Of a stretch of DNA of 64,000 nt, positions 25,822-33,202 are shown in pieces. The stretch lies in assembly GCF_042854845.1 (NCBI RefSeq), contig NZ_AP031498.1:1860001-1924000 (forward strand). Direction: 5' to 3'. Numbering within the stretch: position 1 is the first letter of the stretch; each line of letters begins with the position of its first letter. The notes under the pieces were generated by a model. That model saw only the letters and a program-made list of their open reading frames with translations, did not search any database and was not told the origin of the DNA. The position numbers and the translations under genes are program-made. The DNA is from Maricurvus nonylphenolicus. GTDB lineage: Bacteria > Pseudomonadota > Gammaproteobacteria > Pseudomonadales > Cellvibrionaceae.

Positions 25822-26703
25822 ATGGCTACCAACTTTGAAACCATTCTGTACGAGGTAAGTGACAGGGTTGCAACCCTGACCCTAAACCGCCCTGAAAGGC
25901 TGAATGCCATCAACTTCCAGTTGGCCAATGAGTTGCCTATGGCGGTGCAAAAGGCGGCAGCCGATCCCGACGTGCATGTGATCGTGTTGCAGGGTGCAGG
26001 CAAGGGCTTCTGCGGAGGATATGACCTTACCGAGTATGCCGAGGACCACGACGAAGGCCCCTGCACTCAAGACATTATGCCCTGGGACCCAACCCTGGAT
26101 TTCCAGGCCATGTGGGGCAACACGGAAAACTTTATGTCCCTGTGGCGCTGTAACAAACCGGTGATTACCAAAATCCATGGCGCAGCGGCTGCTGGTGGTA
26201 GTGATATCGCCCTGTGCAGTGACATGATTATTATGGCCGATGATGCCGTGATAGGTTACCCGCCTGCTCGCGTCTGGGGTGTGCCTACCACCATGATGTG
26301 GGTCTATCGCCTAGGCATCGAAAAAGCCAAACGCATGTTGTTTACCGGTGACTTAATTACAGGCAAAGAAGCCGAAGACATGGGGCTGATTTTAAAATCC
26401 GTACCGGCCGATCAACTGGATGCAGAAGTACAAAAACTTGCCGACCGTATTAAAGGTGTACCACGTAACCAGTTGATGATGTGCAAAATGTCGGTCAACC
26501 AGGCCTACGAAAATATGGGCCTGAAAACCACGCAAATGTTTGCCACCATGTTTGATGGTGTGGCCCGTCATTCCCCAGAAGGTAAATGGTTTGAAGAGCG
26601 TGCTACCGAGGCGGGTTTTAAACAAGCGGTAAAAGAGCGGGATAGTGGGGCCCCCATAGCAGAGGGCCGCAGTAAAGATTTTCGGGAGCTAGGCTTGAGT
26701 TAA
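25822..26703 (+). CDS. Enoyl-CoA hydratase/isomerase family protein (crotonase fold)
   Basis: 293 residues from ATG 25822, preceded by GAGAGAGAC; a TTG at 25789 overlaps the operator zone. Crotonase features are NRPERLNAINFQL, the oxyanion-hole segment GAGKGFCGGYDL and KIHGAAAAGGSDIALCSDM. At the second active-site region it reads IGYPPARVWGVP, without the usual Glu, so classical hydratase chemistry is uncertain. It acts on an unknown acyl-CoA. Likely under the divergent TetR. Its stop overlaps the convergent prpE stop by four bases. Confidence 0.85.
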   Translation: MATNFETILYEVSDRVATLTLNRPERLNAINFQLANELPMAVQKAAADPDVHVIVLQGAGKGFCGGYDLTEYAEDHDEGPCTQDIMPWDPTLDFQAMWGNTENFMSLWRCNKPVITKIHGAAAAGGSDIALCSDMIIMADDAVIGYPPARVWGVPTTMMWVYRLGIEKAKRMLFTGDLITGKEAEDMGLILKSVPADQLDAEVQKLADRIKGVPRNQLMMCKMSVNQAYENMGLKTTQMFATMFDGVARHSPEGKWFEERATEAGFKQAVKERDSGAPIAEGRSKDFRELGLS

Positions 26704-28595
26704 GCTGAAGCTACCAGTTGATGACTTCTCAACAGGCTTTCAATTTCCGGAATACTGTTGGGATCATCAATGGTGGAGGGAATTGAATAGTCCTCCCCAT
26801 TGCTGATCTGGCGCAGCAGTTTACGAAGAATCTTACCCGAACGGGTTTTCGGCAAACGCTTGGCAATCAATGCGGTTTTAAAACAAGCCAAGGCACCAAT
26901 GGTATTGCGCACACTGGCTACCAGCTCGGCATTGAGCTGTTGCTCTTCAATATCGGCGCCGTCTTTCAATAACACCAAACCAATCGGCAACTGGCCTTTA
27001 ATCGGGCAACTAATCCCAATGACCGCACACTCAGCCACCGCTGGATGGCCAGCCAACACTTCTTCCATTTCGCCGGTAGATAAACGGTGGCCGGCCACAT
27101 TAATCACATCATCGGTACGGCCCATAATAAACACGTAACCGTCGTCATCTTTATAGCCGCCGTCACCTGAGGTGTAATAACCTTCAAACTGCTCAAGATA
27201 ACCGGATTTAAAACGCCCAAAATCACCCCATACTGATGGTAAGCAAGCCGGTGGCAGAGGCAATTTAATAGCCACGTTGCCTTGCTCGTTAGGGCCAAGT
27301 TCATTGCCCTCGTCATCTAAAATACGCACATCAAAACCCGGTGAGGGCAGGGTGGCGGAACCAGGTTTACAGGGCTTGGGATCTACACCCATCAAGTTGG
27401 AGCAAATGCCCCAGCCAGTTTCGGTTTGCCACCAGTGATCAATCACCGGCAGGCCGGTAATCCCGGTGACCCAATTGTAGGTGGGAGGATCGAGGCGCTC
27501 GCCAGCCATAAAAATGGTTTCCAGCGCACTCAAATCATACTGCTTCAGGAATTCCGCATCGGGATCTTCTTTCTTAATTGCCCGAAACGCTGTGGGTGCC
27601 GAGAACAGGGCTTTGACTTTATATTCTTCTGCGACACGCCAAAAGGCGCCGGCATCCGGTGTGCGCACTGGTTTGCCTTCATACAGCACGGTAGACAAAC
27701 CCGTCAGCAGCGGGGCGTAAACAATATAGGAGTGGCCCACAACCCAACCGACATCCGAGGCCGCCCAGAACACATCGCCCGGCTGCATATTGTAGATAGC
27801 GCTCATACTGTAGCGCATGGCCACGGCATGGCCGCCGTTATCACGCACCACACCTTTGGGTTTACCGGTGGTGCCAGAGGTATAGAGAATATAAAGCGGG
27901 TCGGTTGCGTTAACCGGTGTGCAGGGGGCTTTGGGCGCATCGCTAATGGCAACATGCCAATCCAGATCCCGGCCTTCAATCATGCTGGCAGGTGCCTGCG
28001 GGCGCTGCAGGATAATGCAGTTATCCGGCTTGTGCTCGGCCTGCTCAATAGCGGCATCCAACAGTGGCTTGTATTCAATAATACGGTCAATCTCGATACC
28101 GCAGGAGGCAGAGACGATCACCTTGGGCTGAGCATCATCAATCCGCACAGCCAGTTCACTGGCGGCAAAACCACCAAATACCACTGAGTGCACGGCGCCC
28201 AGGCGGGCACAGGCCAACATGGCTATAGCCGCCTCGGGCACCATCGGCATATAAATCAGAACCCGATCGCCTTTCTTCACCCCTTGCTCCTGCAGGGCGC
28301 CGGCAAAGGTTGCTACACGAGCGGTCAGTTCGGCATAGGTAATGGCTTGCTTGGTTTGGGTAACGGGGGAGTCGTAGTAAATGGCCACTTGCTCGCCACG
28401 GCCCTGTTCTACATGATAATCCAGCGCCATATGGCAGGTATTCATAATGCCATCGACAAACCAGCGGTCGATACCGTTGGCATCCTTGGCCAGTGGCGTA
28501 TCGGGGAATTCAAACCATTCCAGTTGCTTGGCTTTCTCAGTCCAAAATTCACCTGGGCGTTGAATCGACGCCTCATACTCGCTGGAGTAACTCAT
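26700..28595 (-). CDS. prpE: Propionyl-CoA synthetase (acyl-CoA ligase)
   Basis: 631 residues from the ATG at 28595 with GAGAGGAAAA upstream; the frame runs further upstream without a better start. ANL-family motifs: YTSGTTGKPKGVVRDNGGHA (P-loop), GRTDDVINVAGHRLSTGEME (A8 hinge) and the catalytic Lys in PKTRSGKILRKLLRQI. The RDNGGH and INVAGHRLST wording is typical of PrpE rather than Acs. It activates propionate (perhaps acetate) to the CoA thioester. Convergent with the crotonase gene. Confidence 0.88.
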   Translation of the reverse strand: MSYSSEYEASIQRPGEFWTEKAKQLEWFEFPDTPLAKDANGIDRWFVDGIMNTCHMALDYHVEQGRGEQVAIYYDSPVTQTKQAITYAELTARVATFAGALQEQGVKKGDRVLIYMPMVPEAAIAMLACARLGAVHSVVFGGFAASELAVRIDDAQPKVIVSASCGIEIDRIIEYKPLLDAAIEQAEHKPDNCIILQRPQAPASMIEGRDLDWHVAISDAPKAPCTPVNATDPLYILYTSGTTGKPKGVVRDNGGHAVAMRYSMSAIYNMQPGDVFWAASDVGWVVGHSYIVYAPLLTGLSTVLYEGKPVRTPDAGAFWRVAEEYKVKALFSAPTAFRAIKKEDPDAEFLKQYDLSALETIFMAGERLDPPTYNWVTGITGLPVIDHWWQTETGWGICSNLMGVDPKPCKPGSATLPSPGFDVRILDDEGNELGPNEQGNVAIKLPLPPACLPSVWGDFGRFKSGYLEQFEGYYTSGDGGYKDDDGYVFIMGRTDDVINVAGHRLSTGEMEEVLAGHPAVAECAVIGISCPIKGQLPIGLVLLKDGADIEEQQLNAELVASVRNTIGALACFKTALIAKRLPKTRSGKILRKLLRQISNGEDYSIPSTIDDPNSIPEIESLLRSHQLVASA

Positions 28596-28917
28596 TCCGT
28601 TTTCCTCTCTTGTCTCTCTTTTTACTCTCTCGGGCCCCCAGATTCCTGGGTAACCCTTGTAATTATGTGTATATATGGCTGATGTTAGGTGACTGGTAAG
28701 TCTTTGGCTATGCGACTTCAGTCTACCCTTAGCCTTTTGGAGCAGCCTACTTCTCCCCCATTGTGAGTAATTCTGAAGGAGTTTGCCGTTAAATACGGGG
28801 GGAGATGGCGACAATATAAGGTCAGATGCTGACAGGGCAGATGAGAGCTGGTCGTGGTCTTCCTGCGAAGAAAGCTGCCATACTAAGAGTAAGTACCTGC
28901 CAACTTCGGAAGCTCAC
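28596..28917. other. Intergenic region between prpE and the FimV-like gene
   Basis: 322 bases separating two divergent genes. I see no RNA gene, repeat or convincing promoter in it beyond the prpE ribosome site at its left edge. Confidence 0.5.
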
Positions 28918-29310
28918 ATGAAATCCCTTTCTGCCAAATTGCTGGCCACGCTGATAATACTGTTTACCACCCAAGGTGCTTGGGCCATGGCTCTGGGCGA
29001 ACTGAGTACCCAAACTCGCTTGGGCGACAGGCTGCAAGCTCAAATCCCCATCAAATTGGGCGGCACCGAATATGGTGTGGACGACCTCCATGCTCAGCTG
29101 ATGAATAGCCAGGAAGCAGCCAAATACGGGGTAGAACTGCTGAGCAGCCGCTACCAGTTCCAGCTCAGTATCAGCGAGCAAGACGGTCAGCTGGTGGTAA
29201 ACGTCAAATCTCGCAAACCCATCACCGAGCCCTTTATTAACCTGATGCTACAACTGGCCTGGCCCGGCGGCTCGCTGGCGCGGGAATACACAGTAATGCT
29301 CGACTACTGA
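28918..29310 (+). CDS. Stand-alone FimV N-terminal domain protein
   Basis: 130 residues from ATG 28918. A signal peptide (KLLATLIILFTTQGAWA) leads into a FimV-N domain: MALGELSTQTRLGDRLQAQI, VKSRKPITEPFINLMLQLAW and the ending REYTVMLDY. Full FimV proteins continue for hundreds of residues with LysM, coiled-coil and TPR parts; here a stop follows the domain at once. In FimV this region contributes to periplasmic assembly of type IV pili and polar hubs. Either a natural short paralogue or a 5' remnant; no continuation is visible in the 150 bases downstream. Confidence 0.75.
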   Translation: MKSLSAKLLATLIILFTTQGAWAMALGELSTQTRLGDRLQAQIPIKLGGTEYGVDDLHAQLMNSQEAAKYGVELLSSRYQFQLSISEQDGQLVVNVKSRKPITEPFINLMLQLAWPGGSLAREYTVMLDY

Positions 29311-29379
29311 GTTTCCGGGGTCTGTGGCCAAATCACCAAAACCTGAGACTTTTCAATAGCTTATTTAGCGAAATAGTAG

Positions 29380-29407
29380 TTGACACAAACATGAAGGGTG
29401 ATAGAAT
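29380..29407 (+). promoter_or_regulatory. Sigma-70 promoter of tRNA-Ala
   Basis: TTGACA (29380-29385), 16-base spacer, TAGAAT (29402-29407), then a GC-rich discriminator GCG as in stringently controlled stable-RNA promoters. It lies 57 bases before the tRNA. Confidence 0.75.
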
Positions 29408-29463
29408 GCGCTCCGCTTTCGCAGGAAAGCCACCTCCACGGTGTAAAACTGGTTTTTAAAAAA

Positions 29464-29539
29464 GGGGCCTTAGCTCAGCTGGGAGAGCGCAACACTGGCA
29501 GTGTTGAGGTCAGCGGTTCGATCCCGCTAGGCTCCACCA
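29464..29539 (+). tRNA. tRNA-Ala(GGC)
   Basis: A 76-base cloverleaf. The 7-bp acceptor pairs GGGGCCT with AGGCTCC (one G-T). The D-loop is TAGCTCAGCTGGGAGAGC. The anticodon stem is CAACA/TGTTG with loop CTGGCAG giving anticodon GGC, and the T-arm carries GGTTCGATCC. The 3' ACCA is encoded. Confidence 0.97.
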
Positions 29540-29544
29540 AATTT

Positions 29545-29577
29545 AAAAAGCCCGCATCGTCAGATGCGGGCTTTTTT
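29545..29577 (+). terminator. Intrinsic terminator of tRNA-Ala
   Basis: A long stem (29545-29558 with 29563-29576), GTCA loop, and a closing T-run. It begins 5 bases after the tRNA. Confidence 0.9.
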
Positions 29578-29667
29578 GTGTTTGCCTCTCCTTGACCAAT
29601 TAATGGTGCTAAATTTGGTGTGAGATTGTTATTGAGTTGGAGCTATCAAGTTTGGCGATGGCCTTAT

Positions 29668-30414
29668 CTAAATCTTGTCATCAAACGGGTAATCAAACTC
29701 CCACTGTTTAAATAGTTGTTTCATTTTCTTTGTTTTATAAATTTTCGGCATCCGCTGATCCCAAATACTCTTGAACTTTTGGCCTTTGGCGGTATCAGCA
29801 AAGGCCGGGTATAACTTCAGCTTGATTAGGTCCTTAATGATTAAGGATTTATCACCCGGATAAAATTCCTTTTTTGCCAAGCCAATATCAATTTCGGCGT
29901 CCAGGAAGTAATCGATACGGCCTCGTTTGAGCATCCTCAAAATACTCTTGCGATTGTTCAACTCATGTATTTGCATTGGCACGTCGATATAAAGATGGTA
30001 GGCATAACCTGTAATCCAGGCTACCTGTTTGTTGGTTAATGATTCTATTCCTTCGAAAGTAGTGTGGTTGTCTTTGTTGTACATAACGCTGACAACTTCC
30101 GCGTCGAAGTGCCATTGGGGGTAGAGGGCAAATTCTCTTTCATTGAGGTAGGAAGCAAGCCAGGCATCTGCACGTCCGCGTTGTACATAACTCACCGCGG
30201 TTTCGTAGGGAAAGGTTAATGTTTTTACCTTTATACCAGCAGGTTCGTAGACATAACGGAAGATGTCCCAGTAGAGCCCGGTACCATCGCTAAGTGTCGC
30301 TCTCTGCCATTCTTCACTGGCAAGAAGGATTTCATCAAGCTTCTCTGCTTTGGCATGTACAGAGAAGAGAAGGGAAAAGGTTGCCAGCAATATAAAGAGT
30401 AACCGGTAAACCAT
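29668..30414 (-). CDS. Periplasmic solute-binding-like protein (SBP_bac_3 family)
   Basis: 248 residues with a clear signal peptide (LLFILLATFSLLFSVHA). The mature chain has the two-lobe pattern of amino-acid-type binding proteins: WDIFRYVYEPAGIKVKT near the start, and RGRADAWLASYLNE in lobe one. No ABC permease or ATPase lies nearby, so transport is not supported. It belongs to the same loose family as the orphan binding proteins at 40-46 kb. Ligand is unknown. Confidence 0.75.
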   Translation of the reverse strand: MVYRLLFILLATFSLLFSVHAKAEKLDEILLASEEWQRATLSDGTGLYWDIFRYVYEPAGIKVKTLTFPYETAVSYVQRGRADAWLASYLNEREFALYPQWHFDAEVVSVMYNKDNHTTFEGIESLTNKQVAWITGYAYHLYIDVPMQIHELNNRKSILRMLKRGRIDYFLDAEIDIGLAKKEFYPGDKSLIIKDLIKLKLYPAFADTAKGQKFKSIWDQRMPKIYKTKKMKQLFKQWEFDYPFDDKI

Positions 30415-30587
30415 TAGATGCTTTAAAGACCTTTTACAGAGATAAGGGCAATGCTATTAGTATAGTCGCTGAGTACAGGTTAGATTTATATCTAAAAATC
30501 CATTAAAAACAATGAGTTAGTTGGCTTGCGGACTTGCTGCTATGCTTTTTATAACATGTCATTGTTCTTCGATTTCTAAGGTGATTT

Positions 30588-31340
30588 ATGGATTCTCAGG
30601 TCAGGGTGCCGCAGGGCTTTAGGTTATTTGCTTTCGATGAGATAGATTCAACCAATACCGAAGCCAAGCGCAGGGCTGACGAGGGCTGTGTCAATAAATC
30701 GGTATTTTGGGCTACCACACAAAGCAAGGGCCGTGGGCGCAAGACCCGCAGTTGGATCTCCGATGAAGGTAACCTGTTTGTTTCGGTACTGGTGAAAGAT
30801 ATGGCGCCAGCCGAGAAACTGGCAAACCTGTCAGTGATTGCTGCCATTGCCATTGGTGAGACCATTGCCGATTTGGCACCTGCCGACTGTGATATTAAAT
30901 ATAAATGGCCCAATGATGTGCTGATCAATGGTCGTAAAGTGGTGGGCATTCTGTTGGAATCCGGTATCTACAAAGAGTCTCACTGGGTGGTATTGGGGAC
31001 CGGGGTCAATGTGTCCAGTAATCCGCCGGATTCTGAAATTATGTACCCTGCTGCAAATCTAAAGCGGTGTGGTATCGATGTTGAGGTAGCTGACCTGCTC
31101 AGTCATTACCTGGATAAACTCGATGGCTATTTAGCCCAGTGGCAAACGCAAGGGGTTGCCGAATTGATTAAGATCTGGCGTGCTCGTATGGCCGGGTTAG
31201 GTCAGCGAATTCATGTGCAGCTCACAGAGGATGAGCGGGTAAGCGGAATTTTTAAAGAGCTTTCCGACGAAGGCATTCTGATTCTGCAAACGGATTCCGG
31301 ACAGGAGCAAGAAGTGTTTTCCGGGGATGTTTTTCTGTAG
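30588..31340 (+). CDS. birA: Biotin-[acetyl-CoA-carboxylase] ligase
   Basis: 250 residues. The biotin-adenylate site reads TTQSKGRGRKTRSW (about 44-57), and the other conserved block is KWPNDVLINGRKVVGILLE (about 106-124). The C-terminal SH3-like domain is present (VSGIFKELSDEGILIL). There is no N-terminal helix-turn-helix, so this is the monofunctional form without repressor activity. It attaches biotin to the BCCP subunit of acetyl-CoA carboxylase. Start ATG 30588 follows AAGGTGATTT. Confidence 0.9.
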   Translation: MDSQVRVPQGFRLFAFDEIDSTNTEAKRRADEGCVNKSVFWATTQSKGRGRKTRSWISDEGNLFVSVLVKDMAPAEKLANLSVIAAIAIGETIADLAPADCDIKYKWPNDVLINGRKVVGILLESGIYKESHWVVLGTGVNVSSNPPDSEIMYPAANLKRCGIDVEVADLLSHYLDKLDGYLAQWQTQGVAELIKIWRARMAGLGQRIHVQLTEDERVSGIFKELSDEGILILQTDSGQEQEVFSGDVFL

Positions 31341-31470
31341 AAGCCCATCATTCTGATTTCACAGAAGGTATGCCTGCGCCCAGGTTTATGAGCCAAACAG
31401 GTGTTTGAATTCTGTCGGACAGACTGTAAGATTGCGACAGTCAGTTTATTGCCAGAAAGGAATCACCCTT

Positions 31471-31941
31471 ATGACCATACCCGCCGATGCCTGGGATTTT
31501 CCCAACCCCTTTATCATCGAGGTCTCTGCCGAAGAGTCCGACATTGACAGCTACAACCATGTCAATAATTCGGTCTATGTGCGCTGGTTTGATGAATGTG
31601 CCCGTGATCACTCCAAAGCCGTGGGGGTGGATACCGATGCAGCTAAAGAATTGGGCAACGGCATGGCGGTACGCGAAAGCAATATCCAATATCTGCGTTC
31701 GGCCTATTTGGGCGATAAAGTTCAAGTGGCCAACTGGATTGTAGAAAATGACGGACGCTTGCGTGCCAGGCGTCACTTTCAATTAATTCGAGTGTCGGAT
31801 GGGGCTACCCTGGTAAGAGCAGATTTGGATTATGTCTGTATCAATATTGCCACGGGCAGGCCGTCTAGAATGCCTAAGCGGTTCCAAGAAAAGTACTGTG
31901 ATGAACGCACTATCACACAGACTGACCCCGTTACTGAATAG
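31471..31941 (+). CDS. Acyl-CoA thioesterase, 4HBT hotdog fold
   Basis: 156 residues from ATG 31471 with AAAGGA upstream. The hotdog signature is DIDSYNHVNNSVYVRWFDE (about 24-42), where the Asp/Asn-His region holds the active site of 4-hydroxybenzoyl-CoA/YbgC-type thioesterases. A later motif is VRADLDYVCINIATGRPSRM. It hydrolyses acyl-CoA of unknown chain. It lies alone between birA and the AraC gene. Confidence 0.82.
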   Translation: MTIPADAWDFPNPFIIEVSAEESDIDSYNHVNNSVYVRWFDECARDHSKAVGVDTDAAKELGNGMAVRESNIQYLRSAYLGDKVQVANWIVENDGRLRARRHFQLIRVSDGATLVRADLDYVCINIATGRPSRMPKRFQEKYCDERTITQTDPVTE

Positions 31942-32013
31942 ACTGCTCAGTTGCAGGAAAGACGTTTAGGATTTACTGTATAAGCTTCTTAATAAGTCTT
32001 AGTTCAGCGGGTT

Positions 32014-33036
32014 ATGCCTTCCACCTACACCACCATTGGCGGTTTTCCTTTGATGGTTGCCAAAGCGTTAGATTCCTATGGCATCGATGGTAATGCTGTT
32101 CTGGCGCGATGTAATATTGACCCGCAGTTGCTATCAGACCCTGACTTCCGCGTACCTATCGATCAGTTGGGCAAGTTATTGGAAGTCTCAATTGCCGAAA
32201 CGGGTGACCCTGCCTTTGGCCTAAAAGCTGGTACCTTTGTGTGTCCCACCACATTTCATGCCTTGAGTATGTCTATGTGGTTATCCTCCAGTCTTAAAGA
32301 TGCGTTTGATCGCGCTGTCAGTTATGGTCAGTTACTGAGTGATGCAGGTACCTCGGGTGTTGAGGTGGGGGAAGATGAGTATTGCTATTGGACGGAATTG
32401 GCTTCTCCTGAGCAGGACTTTGTTCACACCATTCAAGTTGCCGCAATGGATGCGCTGTATTCGGCCGTGGTTACCCTGTGTCGTACGCTCTGCAATGACA
32501 GTTTTGCACCAAAACGTGTCTCATTTATGCGCGATGAGCCGGAAGATATAAAACCTTATCAGGATTTCTTTCGCTGCCCGTTAGAGTTCTCTCACCCGCG
32601 TATTGCGTTGTGCTTTGATAAAGCAACCTTTGACAAGCCGCTGCCTACGGGGCACCCGGAGCTGCTGAAACACAGTGACCATGTGATTATTGAAAGCATG
32701 AATCGCTTTGACAAGCAGGATATTGTCGGTCGCTTACGGGCCAAGCTTTTGGAGCGTCTACCCAGCGGCAAACCGACCCAGAAAGATATCGCCTTTTCAA
32801 TGAATACCAGCCTGCGTAGCTTGCAGCGAAAACTCAGTGAACAGGGCTTAACCTACGAACAGGTGCTGGAGGATGTTCGCCGCGATCTGGCCCAGAAATA
32901 TATGGCCCAGCCCCATCTGTCCATTGGTGAGATCAGCTACCTGCTGGGCTTCGGTTCGCAAACTAATTTCGCCCGCGCTTTTAAATCCTGGATGGGCGTT
33001 ACCCCGCGTGAGTATCGCGCCAAGCAGGGCTTGTAA
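32014..33036 (+). CDS. AraC-family transcriptional regulator (OruR/ArgR-like, Arabinose_bd type)
   Basis: 340 residues. The N-terminal ligand domain (about 1-200) starts GGFPLMVAKALDSYGIDGNA, as in the OruR/FadR-like AraC group found next to fatty-acid or aromatic catabolic genes. The C-terminal double helix-turn-helix includes DIAFSMNTSLRSLQRKLSEQ and IGEISYLLGFGSQTNFARAF followed by the WMGVTPREYR end. It lies directly upstream and in the same direction as the TonB receptor and GST genes, so it is their likely activator. Confidence 0.88.
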   Translation: MPSTYTTIGGFPLMVAKALDSYGIDGNAVLARCNIDPQLLSDPDFRVPIDQLGKLLEVSIAETGDPAFGLKAGTFVCPTTFHALSMSMWLSSSLKDAFDRAVSYGQLLSDAGTSGVEVGEDEYCYWTELASPEQDFVHTIQVAAMDALYSAVVTLCRTLCNDSFAPKRVSFMRDEPEDIKPYQDFFRCPLEFSHPRIALCFDKATFDKPLPTGHPELLKHSDHVIIESMNRFDKQDIVGRLRAKLLERLPSGKPTQKDIAFSMNTSLRSLQRKLSEQGLTYEQVLEDVRRDLAQKYMAQPHLSIGEISYLLGFGSQTNFARAFKSWMGVTPREYRAKQGL

Positions 33037-33202
33037 TCGGGCCTTGCTGCAAATTCTTCCCTGAATTAATCATATTACGCAAGTCGTTCTTCACTCTGCG
33101 CCATTCTCCTGGCGCGCCATTGTTCTTCGAATTCAGTCCAGTAGGATCGGTTTAGCTAAACCGAATAACAATAAAAACAAGACTGAACTTGAGGAGAAGA
33201 CG

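Noticed and set aside
27426..28187. Long open frame opposite prpE (253 codons)
   Set aside because: It lies antisense inside a well-conserved acyl-CoA ligase gene and its translation shows no domain; it arises from codon bias of the real gene.
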